A stretch of DNA of 64,000 bases from Trichoplusia ni. Lineage: Eukaryota > Arthropoda > Insecta > Lepidoptera > Noctuidae. The stretch covers positions 10,044,001-10,108,000 of the forward strand of contig NC_039478.1 of assembly GCF_003590095.1 (NCBI RefSeq), in the 5' to 3' direction. Positions 36,851 to 48,409 of this stretch are shown one piece after another. Every line of letters starts with the position of its first letter. The stretch's first letter is position 1. Both the position numbers and the translations under genes were made by a program. The notes below the pieces were generated by a model. It was not told where the DNA came from and ran no database searches. It saw only the letters and a list, made by a program, of their open reading frames with translations.

Positions 36851-37102
36851 TTAAAACTTTTTGAAGGTCAAATTACATTGGACAGTCCCCAGATTGAGGC
36901 AGCACCCGTTCACAAGAACCAGACTTTACTTATAACAAATATAACTATTGAAAGCTCCCCAAATCGTGCATTGCACCCGATTACTCTAAACGTCGGGTTC
37001 TCCACTTGGCAGGTAACTTCAGCGCCAGACGTGCCAACATTTGTCAATGGCCTTTGGTCACACGATATATTTCTCAAATTAAATCGCAGGTACATATATT
37101 AG
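36851..37102 (+). other. Unassigned open block with protein-like composition
   Basis: The frame is open from 36851 to TAG (about 83 codons), with varied residues (for example QIEAAPVHKNQTLL and VTSAPDVPTFVNGLW) and higher GC than its surroundings. There is no ATG at a sensible place. A donor-like CGCAG|GTACAT lies at the end. The opposite strand has a 61-codon frame. It may be an exon of an unseen gene, an old transposon coding fragment or chance. No family recognised. Confidence 0.25.
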
Positions 37103-37109
37103 TGTTTGA

Positions 37110-39160
37110 GGTCTGAACATGACGCATAATAAATAGTCTTAATATGCCATCACTTTTTTGGATCTATTTTGAGAAAAATATTGGTGGAAAAAGATGATTT
37201 CAAGTGAAAGTGTAATTTCATGCTGTAATTTGTAGTGAAAAAATGTCTTAATATATTTCTTCAATATATTAAGCTCTTTTTTTCTTTCTTGTCTACGAAT
37301 TCTATACAGTCTATATATTCTTAACATTTTATAATAAATAAATTTTAACAAAAATCTAACTTAAGTTTTTAGTAAAAAATAACTGTTTTATGTCTTTCTC
37401 GGTTCATGAGACAGACGGATAGACAAGGGAGCCTTAATTATAGGGTCCACTTTTACCCTTTCAAAAAAAATTCTAGTCAAAGCAAACATTAGTTGTAAAC
37501 GGACTAAACTGTTCATATTATACTAGTATTTCTGGCAAAAAAAAACAACACACAATCGAGTGAAGGGATGCCAACGGGCAAGTCCATAAAACAGGGAGTT
37601 GGCGCGCGACAGATAAGAGGTCGCCAACAGTGCGTGCTGCGTTGTAACGCACTGGCTTATAGGGCTGCCCGAAAACGTTTTTGTCAAAAATAATACTGTT
37701 TAGTCCATCAGACAGATACCCAAAAAATATTTGAATACGTATTATTACTTCTATATCGTAAACAAAAAATGAAGGGGTCAAATCAAATTTCCTGTGACTT
37801 CACTGACAAGTACGCTCAACACTACAAGTGATGTTACTTGCCCCACTACGATACATTTTATCACCTCAACTACTTTTCATTTCTTCTCTTAATTCCTTTT
37901 AAATGATGATGAAACTCATCCAATATTTTTGGGAAACTTGCTGACGTACTAATTAGATTTTTAAGTCTAATACTGTAGACTTAATAAAAAGTGTATAAAC
38001 GACACAAAATATTTCTGTCTAACGTACATACTTCTAATGTATTCAACTGAAAAAAAAGAACTCTATCCTAAGTACCCATCACCGAAAACCACTATTCATG
38101 AAACCTCATCACCACTTCTCTATGTCACATTTTCCGCATTTATTTCCAAAGTTTTCCTCTTACCAAAAGCGACAACCCTAACATGTACTGAACTTGTCGA
38201 TGGTATCAAAGGCAAGATCACAGTGTACTCTCGTCAGGTATAAATCAATTGACGTCAGCGCCCTCTGTCCGACCTATGTTTATTACAGTTTGGAAAGCCC
38301 TGAGTTATATAGTGCTGTTATTTAGAAATAGAGGGTCGGGTTTTTCTTTAGGTTTGACCTCAAGTGGCGTTGGAACTTTTGGTTTTCGTGACATACCTAG
38401 CTACGGGTAGGACGAAATTTGTTGATTCTTTAAAATTCTCATGAATTAATAGTAGATGGTATAAAAATCGTAAACATTCTCTGCCGTAGAAATTACATTA
38501 ATTAATTTCTCCAAATGTAAACATGATGATGATGTCACTAATTTGGTTCAAAGTGAAACTTACATTTTATTAATATCAGCAATATTATATTGTCCAAAAA
38601 ATAGAATACTTAAATCCATTATCAGTATCGGTGACAGAAAGTTATGACGGATAAGTAAAGCACGCAAGAAACTTACTCTATATCATAATACGTATAAAAA
38701 ATGGGTCAAAAACTCTATTTCAACGTATTCATAACTCCCAAAAAAACAAATTCATTTTACCCCTCCATAACTCCACCAGAAAAAAAGCGCCCCAATTTCC
38801 CATGAAACCAACGAAAATTAAACCTCATTTTTCATCCAATCTAAAACTAAGATCGTACAGAATTGAATTTCACGAGGTGTCTACATAAATACCAACTTTT
38901 TCTTATAAAAGGTGCTATAAAATTCCCCGTACCGTATCAAAGTGGTTCCCGTGATATAGAGGACTGCACATTGCCACTATCGGGGCTAAAACTGAAAACC
39001 GTTCGGATACGTTTCCTTTGTGAAAAGTTCCGTTTTATTTGTAAGGTGCTTGAAGTACCTAGTAAATTATGTAGAAGTTGAAGTTTTGCCCTTAGTTCTA
39101 TAGTAAAGGCGTTGTCTTCTTTGGTTTCATGCCTCTCAGGCTGGTTATTAGTTTTTTCAA
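37110..39160. other. Long non-coding stretch
   Basis: A family R 3' piece lies at 37395-37460 ('ggttcatgagacagacgg'), and an unassigned GC-richer block at 37555-37665. No gene recognised. Confidence 0.45.
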
Positions 39161-39164
39161 ATAA

Positions 39165-39442
39165 TCCTACTACTATTATAAAGGCGAAAGTTTGTAAGTA
39201 TGGATGTATGGATGTTTGTTACTCTATCACGTAAAAACTACTGAATGGATTTGAATGAAACTACCACAATATAGCTTATACATCAGAATAACACATAGGC
39301 TACAATTTTTGAGATTTCTAATGTGAGGTCGTAAAAAAACACATTTTTTGCGCTTACATTGCAAACGCTGACTGAATAACCCACAATAACCATTTTTTAT
39401 TGAACTGAAGTCCACGCGAACGAAGTCGCGGGCAAAAGCTAG
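39165..39442 (+). mobile_element. Non-autonomous Helitron-like element, intact ends
   Basis: TCCTAC after host A at the 5' end and 'gcgggcaaaagctag' before host T at the 3' end. Shares its 5' part with the 35.1-kb element but the 3' third ('aactgaagtccacgcgaac') matches the 55.2-kb element instead. Confidence 0.8.
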
Positions 39443-39549
39443 TTAGAAATAAATTTGAACACGTGAAAAGACGTGTTCAAATGCAATGAACGAATTCATT
39501 TTTTTGGTAAATAGGTTGTTTAGTTAGTTTACTTAGTAAAGCGATTACC

Positions 39550-39690
39550 TACATGTCCCACTGCTGGGGACCTCTAGGCCTCTTCCCGCATAGGGAAACA
39601 TTGACCATTCATCACTGCGGGCTGGCGATTTCAGACTCCAAAATGTGTAATCTAGGTTTCCTCGTGTTGCTTTTCTTCCCCGTTTACAGT
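39550..39690 (-). mobile_element. LINE tail remnant
   Basis: 'atgtcccactgctggggac' and 'aggcctcttcccgcataggg' are reversed LINE-tail codons, followed by related 3' sequence. Confidence 0.6.
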
Positions 39691-39699
39691 GGTATGTAA

Positions 39700-41730
39700 G
39701 CCTTTTTTGCACCTTGCGCACATCGTACCTTGTACATATAAATCCAGCCATAGAAACGCATAAAAATACCAAGAATTTCAATCAAAAACCCAACAAAATT
39801 GACCATTTTGTATCAGAGAATCTGCACTATTCACACAATGACAATTACAATTCACAAAAACAGCAAACGGAGACAGAAATGAAATCCACCAAATTATATC
39901 TACCGCAAGTAAACCACGAATTTCTGAACAAAAGCAATACAGACCAACAATTCTTTTAAAAGTATTGCAGGAATATCGCGGAGTTTCATTGCCATAAATA
40001 TTTATAGAGCTTTCTCACTCATAACGGCTCTTGTTTATTGTCCAGATAAGGTGCTGTTACAAACGAAAAATGGACTGTTTACCTGTGTTGTATCTGTTGT
40101 TTTGTTGCTCGTTAGTGTGGCTGGATATTGTGGGGTGTTGGGTTTGAATCCTGGGTTGGCGGATGTTTTTTCCTACAAAACTTTGAGAAGTGAAAAAGCC
40201 AATATGAACTATCGTGAGGAAGATTCATTATAGAATGACGGTTTGCCGCCGCCACGTCAGCTTAATCTAGATGTAGTAGGATTTATCTGAAATATCTACG
40301 GTATGTTTAGATATGATTATGTCAGTAAAGAGGTCATTTAATTATTTAGCAAGTCTTGTGTCAGCTATGTTTAAGCAATAATCCAACGCAAAATTTTTGA
40401 ACTCCATATTTTAAGATAATATTTGTAAGTGTGCAAGCAAAACTAGGCCTACTACGTACTATCGCTTTCTTGAATATTTGTGACAATCAATACACTAAAT
40501 CTATTTTTACAGAAAATATTGAATTGAAAACCTATTTTAAACCTAAACAAATAGAATATTCCTTTCTTTAATTAAAATTCTGTATCATCAAAATTAAAAC
40601 ATCTTCCATCTAAAATCTTCCAACTAAAAAGTATTTTCGAACTTTACTCTATTTTTCTAAAGGGTACGTTCATTTGCCGTCGAGAGGTTCAATTATAAGA
40701 ATTTACTGGTCCCCAGGGATTCTCACACAACGCAGGCCAGTCATAAATTTTGCATCCTCCTCAGAATTCTAGTAAAATCTATTAACTTTACTATTTCTTT
40801 GTTATAATAGGGTGTTATATATCATCTCAGAGTGTTTTTCATTGAATAATGGAGGAGAACTCCAGGCGGCGCAGTCTGGTGCCGTCTCTTTGTAATTAAA
40901 TTGTAAAGTAGAAACAGATAGATAATTAAAAATGTTTTGGAGTAAAGTTTTGATGAAGTAATTGGGGCTTGGTGTATTGACGAAATATTTATATGGTTGT
41001 ATGAGTTAAAGTTTAGATAGTTCTGTATTTCTGTTTTCTGATCGAGGTGATATGATTTTTGGGAAGATTTTTGGTCGCAAGATGTTTAGCTTAATTATTG
41101 CGATATTTATTGCATTGCTTTAGTTTTTTTATAAATTTTGCTCCATACTGCTGAACACAAGAATTCATTATTTTATTTAATTTAAAGTGAAACAACATTC
41201 GGAGTGATGTTTACGAAGAAACCTTTGCTTTTTTAAGCAATCTCCTTCAGCAGGGAATTAAAAACAATGAGAAAAAGAACTATTACCTTTTTAGAAAGAA
41301 ATTAGGGAATAAAAAAGTGACAGGAAGTCATTTAGTAACATAATATCTCGGCATCATATAAATACCATAAAAACCATGTTAAGTGCAAATCAAAATGCTA
41401 GAAGGCATAATAAGTCAAAAGCCTTCCCTTAGTTCCACAAAAGACTCCGATAACTCATGGCTAGTGGCTTTTATTGCAATAGTGGGCAAACGTGGGCTTA
41501 TTTCCCATAACACAAGAAAAAACTAAGTTAGCTAGCGAGCCGACTTTGACTAATGACCGCACATTCGGAAGGACCGACGCATATTGCGTTGATGTGACGA
41601 AGGAAGTTGCGGAGTCGATGTTATGACTAAAATATTTTTGGAATCATATTGGACGTTAATTTTTGCAGTGTGGCTGTTAAGCTATCTGATAAATACATGT
41701 TTTATTATAGAAACTAGATGCCCCAACAAT
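39700..41730. other. Long non-coding stretch
   Basis: A B-box-like 'ggtttgaatcctggg' at 40142 may be a SINE remnant. Frames of 81 and 60 codons (39714 and 40051) lack a credible start and family. No gene called. Confidence 0.4.
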
Positions 41731-41734
41731 CGTC

Positions 41735-41850
41735 ATTTTACCTTTCAAGGCAGTATCGATAAGCTAGTAGGCTGAAATGTTCAAGACAACAATTTACAAT
41801 TATAAAAACGGCTGGATCGAATTTGATAAAATTTGAATTTAGTGACATTT
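41735..41850 (+). repeat. Interspersed repeat (family T), fragment
   Basis: 'cgataagctagtaggctgaa' and 'acaattataaaaacggctgg' match the 29.2-kb copy. Confidence 0.6.
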
Positions 41851-41859
41851 AGTGAAATC

Positions 41860-43980
41860 TATTAAGTATTTAAAAGAGAATGCACTTTCTTCTTGAAAAG
41901 TTGCCGAATGTATGTGGGAAAATCTAGGATTCGGAAAAACGACTGATTTCAGATAAAGTTAGAAAATTATTTCTTGTACACCATGAAATTACAGCAGTAT
42001 TGATAATTACAAAAAAAGGTTATACAGAATACGGATTTGATCAGCTAATGTACTCGTAAATGCGCCTTCCAGAATGTAATATTTTACAATCTACTCCATA
42101 GTTTTTCCTGTTTATTGGAGCGTGTATAAGCAGAATTTTCTAGCAACGTGCTACGTTTTCATTTTGATCAGTCATTCCATTTGTCAATTCCGTCGGTTAT
42201 TGTCTTAAATAGCTTTTTGTTCTAATGTTGCCATTCACTATAATATCAACTAATCATATTGAGAAGATATAATATATTGGTATAACTTATAGCAACGCTG
42301 GTTAATTTTGAAAAGGAATTCATTGCTGTTTTATGTGTGATCATGAAAAATAGGTTAGAGTAAAGAGGAGATATTGGATATAAAATTAAGATTGCGAATT
42401 TAAAATTGAAAAACAAAAAATAAACAAGCACGCGTATTATTTTAAGCTTGCTGAAAGGGTTACCGTGGCCCCGGTACACGAAGGGCAAAGAAAAGAACAT
42501 GAGTGGGTTTGAGTCAGCTCATTTTTTTATTCATTTTCAAGTAACAAAAATATTATATCTTAATATTGAAACTCGCCAAACTGTTAAGCTTATTTGCGAG
42601 GTAATGACGAATGATTAGGGACTTCGAAAATAAAATTATCAATTCCTTTTTCAGCAATTAGGCAACCCCGATAAATAATACTAAACCTTTGCATCTTTGA
42701 ATTACCAAAACAATTATCATCCATCCATTCAAAACTCCAAAAAAAAAACAATTCCCATTCGCAAAACCGAAATACTATCTATCAATAACCTAGTTTCAAA
42801 CCATTTATATTACAAGTCAGTTTAACTGCGCGTGTGTTCAGCCCATTTGTCTTGCCAACCAGCAATGGACCGTGACGAGGGGTAATGCATCAATGTATTG
42901 GTGTATAGGTAGTTATGTGAGTTTTACACTACCTTTAACGGTTGGCTTAGCCAGGATATCCTGAGTAAAGCTTTTAGACGCTGTTTTAGTAGAGTTTTCT
43001 AAGTAGATTTTTTTTTTTATAACAATTGAAACTACTCGTAGTCTCATTCAAATGGATATTGGGAGAAGAATTTATTTTCAGTGTAAAGGAAATGGACGAT
43101 AAAATAGGAGAAATCAGGATTAGAAAACCGAAATATTGATTTTTTTGAAAACAACTCCCGCACTATAAGTATATTATTAGATATAAAAAAAAACAAATTT
43201 CGTATGAAAAATAGATGTTGCCTGAATCTCGGACCTATCCAATATGCACATAAAGTTTCATGAGAGTCGGTCGAGCCGTTTCGGAGGATTTCAATTTTGT
43301 ACACCGTGACACGAGAATTATAAATATTAGATATTGAACAACGAAAGCCTTAACTTACATCTATCAACATAATAACCTAACCTAACGAAGACCAAACTAT
43401 TAAATTGAACCGATGAAATAGTTTTATTTTATCTGCTCAATCGAATAACAGTTTTGCAGATATCAAGATACTTTCTGAATTTTCAAATGCATATTTTGTA
43501 TTATGCAAGTTGTCGGTATGAGACGATTCCTTGTCGAATAATTTAAAATGTTGGCTTCTAGAGTCCTTTAGAAACTATAATACAAAATACGAATTCTGGC
43601 TGGCTGAAGTACAGTTTTGTTAAACGAGTACCCAAAAATTTAAAAAATATTATATAAGAGTATATTTCAGATTTCTCTTGTTTAATTTTCTTCGTACTTA
43701 TTATCTTAGTTGATGATAAAAAAAAAATCGCGACTAGGGGTATTTTACGTCGGATACATGAACTGGGCTGCTTTTGTAAGACGACTAAAAATTCACGGTG
43801 TATACTATTATACAGTTATTTATATACAACTTGCATATCCATTCCTTTATCCACTAAAAACTTAAAAACTACTAATTATACCTGGATTTATAAAAAAAAA
43901 ACATTGTTATGTTATTAATATGTAATAATTAAGGTTCAGGTATTACTTAAAGTAAGCGCGTTCGTGTTCCACGCGCGTCT
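41860..43980. other. Long non-coding stretch
   Basis: A fragment of the GC-rich SINE-like family Q lies at 42460-42525 ('ttaccgtggccccggtacac'). An A-rich and T-rich background otherwise; no gene recognised. Confidence 0.45.
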
Positions 43981-43984
43981 CAAA

Positions 43985-44294
43985 GCGAAGTCAGCAAGCT
44001 CTGTGGAGACCATTAGGGCTGATGCCTGCCGGGGCAGCAGCAAAGAAGGAACATGGGTGGGTTTTAGTCAGTATGAGTCTGACACTCTCTTCCGCTCAAT
44101 CAGGGCCGGATCTAGGGGCCCAGAGGTCCCGAGGCAATAAAGGAGTGGGGGCACTAAATGCCTACTTTGGTGGTGGGCCTCTGGTCATAGTGGGCCCCTA
44201 GGCACTGCCCTAAAGTGCCTTATGGATAATACGGCACTGCGCTCAACCCGAAGAGGAAGGGGTCATTTGCTGATTTCCTATACGAAAAAAAAAA
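43985..44294 (+). mobile_element. SINE-like family Q element, split by a nested insertion
   Basis: The 5' part contains 'ggctgatgcctgccggggc', 'ggaacatgggtgggtttta' and 'gtctgacactctcttccg'. The 3' part resumes 'acccgaagaggaaggggtca' and ends in A10 at 44285-44294. The middle is interrupted at 44101-44239 by another element. Reverse and partial copies lie at 58.4 and 42.5 kb. Confidence 0.7.
44101..44239. mobile_element. hAT-like MITE nested in the family Q element
   Basis: The 139-bp insert has imperfect terminal inverted repeats (CAGGGCCGGA at the left; CAGTGCCGTA reading inward from the right). It is flanked by cgctcaat (44093-44100) and cgctcaac (44240-44247), an 8-bp duplication with one mismatch. 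Eight-base duplications and CAG-type ends are typical of hAT elements; that class call is inference. Confidence 0.7.
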
Positions 44295-44764
44295 CTGGTT
44301 AAAGTAAACCCTTTGACCAGAAGGCAATGAGTCCTCATAACCAATGACTTAAAGACGCGTGTTGGTAAACGAACCCCCTTCTTTTCAAGGGTTCTGTATC
44401 CAAATTGTAATTACTGAATCCCATTTCTAAGGGTCCGTTCCAATCACTGCAGGATTTCAAAATATTATCGAGATAATAAATACAGAATCTGCGTTTTTCA
44501 GTACAAATGCTATTTTTGATTTCCCACGTGTTATACGTCAACAGTGATCTATAACAAAATGCCGGTAGACCACTTTATCAGATTGCTTGACATGAAATTT
44601 TAATAAGGTAGACTAACGGATGTTTGCTTTGGGATTTCCCGTTATATTCAACAGTATTGTTTGAAATCATTTATTTTTGGAAAATCCTTTCATTATTAGG
44701 TACTTATGGCGGTGTATATACAATCTTGCATTGGATAAAATGTTAAGTAAAGTATAGGTAATAA

Positions 44765-44960
44765 GCCGGCCTAGCCATTTCCCAACTATGTTGGGGTCGG
44801 CTTCCAGCCTAACCAGATTCAGCTAAGTACCAGTGTTTTACAAGGAGCAACTGCCTAATAAGCCACATTGTACCAAAACCATAGGTGTGATGACATTTCT
44901 TGGTTAACCGTGTCTTTTTGAATATTTAAGTCTGCCAGTCAGCCAGTCTTATGCTGCTTA
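44765..44960 (+). repeat. Family P repeat
   Basis: 'cctagccatttcccaactat', 'ggggtcggcttccagcct', 'agctaagtaccagtg' and 'acaaggagcaactgcc' in order. The 3' part is diverged. Confidence 0.75.
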
Positions 44961-44964
44961 TTTT

Positions 44965-45490
44965 GCGACTCAGCGAAATAGATTATTGGAAATAGCCAAC
45001 ACCGACATAACAAGCAAAGAAGCTAGGTGGCAGAAGAATTCAGAAGAAACTTAAGTAACGTGAAATTCTAAACCAATCCCAAAATTTTTGACTTTAACTA
45101 CCAATGTCCCAATTCAGGGCAAAGCCTTCCATTCTTCCACAACATAATACACTTAAAAAGGGTTCCTAATATACAAAATACACAGTCACAAGGACGTAAT
45201 TCAAAACAGAAGAATAACGAGTAACACCGCGTTAATTAGCTATAACAGTCGGCTTCAGTCTCACAAAAGACATATTATAATAGAAGGCGGCGACCACTGA
45301 CCCTTCAACACAAATATGGAACAAACACGACACTTAGAAAATGAAACTCAAATAAATGGACCCTCATTTACACGTATGATGTACGGACGGGATGGTGGGA
45401 CAGCGTTAAGGCTATTAGATTTACCTATTCAGTTCAAAAATGGTTTTATTTGCCATTTAGACCAATGTCCAACTGTGATATTCAAAAACT
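44965..45490. other. Intergenic DNA, repeat remnants
   Basis: 'atgtcccaattcagggcaaa' at 45103 is a decayed reversed LINE tail. A 62-codon frame at 45316 has no recognised family. Confidence 0.4.
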
Positions 45491-45494
45491 ATTA

Positions 45495-45697
45495 TCTTTA
45501 CTAATATTATAAAGAGGAAACCTTTGTATTTTTGTATGTTTGTGTCGAATAGGCTCAAAAAATACTGGACCGATTTCAAAATTTCTTTTACCATTACTTA
45601 GAGGGATTCTTCCGAATCCGTATAAACTATATTTTGTCCCGGAAAATAAGCTTAAAAAATAAATGTCCAACCGTGCGAAGCCGGGGCAGGTCGCTAG
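45495..45697 (+). mobile_element. Helitron-like element, distinct subfamily
   Basis: TC start after host A and CTAG end before host T. The body contains 'gtttgtgtcgaataggctc' and 'gcgaagccggggcaggtcg', different from the 2.4-kb and 35-kb families. Confidence 0.7.
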
Positions 45698-45734
45698 TAA
45701 TATAGTGAATAGGTATTTCTTTTTGTAAATACGG

Positions 45735-45920
45735 AGCTCTCTAATGCTCCGCTGTCTGTCTGTTGCTGTTACGAAAACAATGAATAAAGACCTTTTTCTC
45801 TTTTAAGGGATTGAAGTTTTCGGTTTAAAAGAATAAAAAGGTTTATAATGAATTACCTTATTTGTAATTTTAAATTATTTTATCTATTTTTACGGAACTG
45901 ACTCGCACTTCACTGTTTTT
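45735..45920 (-). repeat. Interspersed repeat family R, diverged
   Basis: 'ctccgctgtctgtctgttgc' at the left and 'ggaactgactcgcacttcac' at the right are the reversed ends of family R; the middle is diverged. Confidence 0.5.
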
Positions 45921-45924
45921 TTTC

Positions 45925-46605
45925 GATTGAAGACTTAGTTATAATTGTTTAGTTATTTAAAAAAACAGTCTTATTTCTAAAAACAAAAAAAATCCTAGAA
46001 ATAAACAATTTTAGAACAATTTACAAAAAAAAAATACGAAATATCCAATAGCTCACCGTTCGTACCACCCGTATGTCCGCCCAACACGATATTTGCCAGC
46101 TAACCCTTAAAGCGAATTAACAATTGGAACTAGAAATTAATTACAACTAGTGGGCTTATAAGTGGGACCCTTCAGACCCAGCCATGTGAGTTTTAGGTTG
46201 TCTGACCGCATCAAACTTTAATACTGGTGAACGTTCTTTTATTGATTATGTGACTTTAAAACGTTTTGTTATGTGGGCGCTTGAAATTAATTTAGTGGTA
46301 ATCTAGTGCTCGTTTAAAAATCTACTTTGTATGTTCTATTCAGATTTATAAAAAATATTTTTTCAAAATTCAGTTTTAGTATCTAATAAATTTTAATCAA
46401 GCCACGTGACCACGGCCGATGTAACCTGGTCGAAGCGTCGGACTAATCAAGGTAAAAAATTCGCATTAATCCCCTTATTCTTTTATGTGAATATAATGAA
46501 GCAACGCGAAAGTTTAAATATACCCCCCGCGAACAAGGATTAAATTCCTTAGTGCGGGAGTCGTATAAAGAAAACAAAAAAAAAATAAGTAACACTTATT
46601 ATGTT
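45925..46605. other. Intergenic DNA, nothing recognised
   Basis: AT-rich. A B-box-free SINE trace may lie near 46400. No gene. Confidence 0.4.
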
Positions 46606-46609
46606 AAAA

Positions 46610-46894
46610 CTAGCTGTTGCCCGCGACTTCGTCCCCGTGGGTAGAAGATATAAGTTATGATTCATGTATACCTGCCCGGATTTTTTTTCCCATTTGCCAT
46701 TGTATCTTAGCTCCTATTAGTCGCAGCGTGATGGTTTATAGCCTAAAGCCTTCCTCGATGAATGGGCTATTCAACACAAAAATAATTTTTCAATTTGGAC
46801 CAGTAGTTCCTGAGATTAGCGCGTTCAAACAAACAAACATACAAACAAACTCTTCAGCTTTATATATTAGTAAGTATTAGTATAGAAGTATAGA
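46610..46894 (-). mobile_element. Non-autonomous Helitron-like element
   Basis: Reverse orientation: CTAG at 46610-46613 after plus-strand A, body 'gttgcccgcgacttcgtc' and 'ggaccagtagttcctgagat', reversed TC at 46893-46894. About ten extra bases near its 5' end duplicate 'ttagta'. An 87-codon frame inside is not a gene. Confidence 0.8.
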
Positions 46895-46986
46895 TATAGT
46901 TATAGAGTATAGATATAGATAATCAACAAAGTAATAGAAATGAACTCTACTAAGATTATAAACTATCTACTATAATATTTGACTGA

Positions 46987-47230
46987 CCTGTTGGTCTAGT
47001 GGTTAGTGACCCTGACTGCTATATCAGAGGTCGTGGGTGCGATTCCCACCCAGGACAATTGTTTGTGTGATGTGCACCATCATTTGTTCTGTGTCTGGGT
47101 GTAATTTATCTATATTTTGTATGTATTTAGAAATATATAAGTATGTTTATCAGTTGTCTAGTACTCATAATACAAGCTATGCTTAGTTTGAGACTAGATG
47201 GCGTTGTGTGTAAGTTGTGGAGTATTATAA
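46987..47230 (+). mobile_element. tRNA-derived SINE, family S1, best copy
   Basis: A box 'tggtctagtggttagtgac', B box 'gtgggtgcgattcccaccc', then 'gtgtctgggtgtaatttatc', 'tatgtttatcagttgtc' and 'actagatggcgttgtgtgta'. This is the most complete member in the window and lies between two Helitrons of the same orientation. Confidence 0.85.
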
Positions 47231-47355
47231 ACGTAAAAGTTTCTGTTTCTAGACGAAACTTGCCGCACACTTTGTTTGTAACCAGAATCAAGACATAAGA
47301 TAGTTTCTATTTTATCTAATTTTATCTTTACGAGTTTGAGTTATTTTATAATAAA

Positions 47356-47620
47356 CTAGCTGTTGCCCGCGACTTCGTCCCCGTGGGTAGAAGATATAAG
47401 TTATGATTTAGGTTAACCTGCCCGGTTTTTTTCACATTTTCCTTTGTATCTTAGCTCCTATTAGTCGCAGCGTGATGGTTTATAGCCTAAAGCCTTCCTA
47501 GATGAATGGTCTATTCAACACAAAAAGAATTTTTCAATTTGGACCAGTAGTTCCTGAGATTAGCGCGTTCAAACAAACAAACAAACTCTTCAGCTTTATA
47601 TATTAGTATAGAAGTATAGA
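47356..47620 (-). mobile_element. Non-autonomous Helitron-like element
   Basis: Nearly identical to the 46.6-kb element and in the same orientation; reversed CTAG at 47356-47359 and reversed TC at 47619-47620, followed by T. Confidence 0.8.
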
Positions 47621-47624
47621 TAAC

Positions 47625-48340
47625 AATTATTTGCTTTATCACGTCAATGAGCAACTATTAAAAAAAAAACAAGAAACGCAAACTTTCACTACCAAAATAC
47701 AAATATTGAATCAAATATAAATATATAAAATAACAATAAACGCTTTCCATTGCCACTATCAGGTCCAATAACGAACAGTCACGCATACTAAAACAGCAAT
47801 GTATATCGCTTTTGGAATCCGTTCCGTACTTAGTAAACACAATTTGTTCAGCTTATTTGTATTCTAAGTGTTTTGCGCGATTCTAAATTGTACTATATTG
47901 AAAAATAAAAGGACAAGTTTACGCTAAGTTTAACTTTGGTTCCGTACAAGAAAATTGTTTTTTGTTTATTTATTTTGAAGTGTGGAATGGAAAATGCTAA
48001 GTTGTACATTTTAATATACAACTTATGATGTGTATGTTTTAAATATTTCGATTCTAGAGATATTTTAATGGATGAAATGAAGATTTTGTGCCTCACAGAA
48101 ATGGCAAAGCAATTTTAAATCATGGTAAACTTGTGCTCTTAGAGATAAAGTAGGTATGTATTTGATCTTAGATTAACAACTAAATACTTTATGATTTCAT
48201 TTTTATTTTCTTTTAATTCAAACATAATAAGGATCTGAATGATTAGCTTAGACAATCGATTTCTGAAAAACTACAATATAATAAGTGACATCATTAAAAA
48301 ACATAAAATTTGTAATTTTTCCCCAGCCGAAGTACCTTCT
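47625..48340. other. Intergenic DNA, nothing recognised
   Basis: AT-rich, with frames of 60 and 67 codons of low-complexity composition. Confidence 0.45.
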
Positions 48341-48344
48341 TTCT

Positions 48345-48404
48345 AAGAAAGAAAAATATCAAGGTCTTTCCACGCAGAGAAAGAACTTGATATTTTTCTT
48401 TCTT
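48345..48404. repeat. 26-bp inverted repeat, pre-miRNA-sized hairpin
   Basis: Arms 48345-48370 and 48379-48404 pair at 25 of 26 positions around an 8-base loop (cacgcaga). The 60-base length is close to an insect miRNA precursor, but the near-perfect stem is also what a small palindromic transposon remnant would give. Strand undetermined. Confidence 0.55.
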
Positions 48405-48409
48405 GAATT

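Noticed and set aside
39714..39959. 81-codon protein
   Set aside because: Its start lies in or beside a LINE-tail repeat, the rest is Asn/Lys/Gln-rich in A-rich DNA, and no splice sites or family support it.
46617..46880. 87-codon plus-strand protein
   Set aside because: Entirely inside a reversed Helitron; the same peptide-like frame appears in other copies (for example near 2.5 kb).
46987..47060. tRNA gene
   Set aside because: tRNA-like head of a dispersed SINE (family S1) with four related copies in the window.
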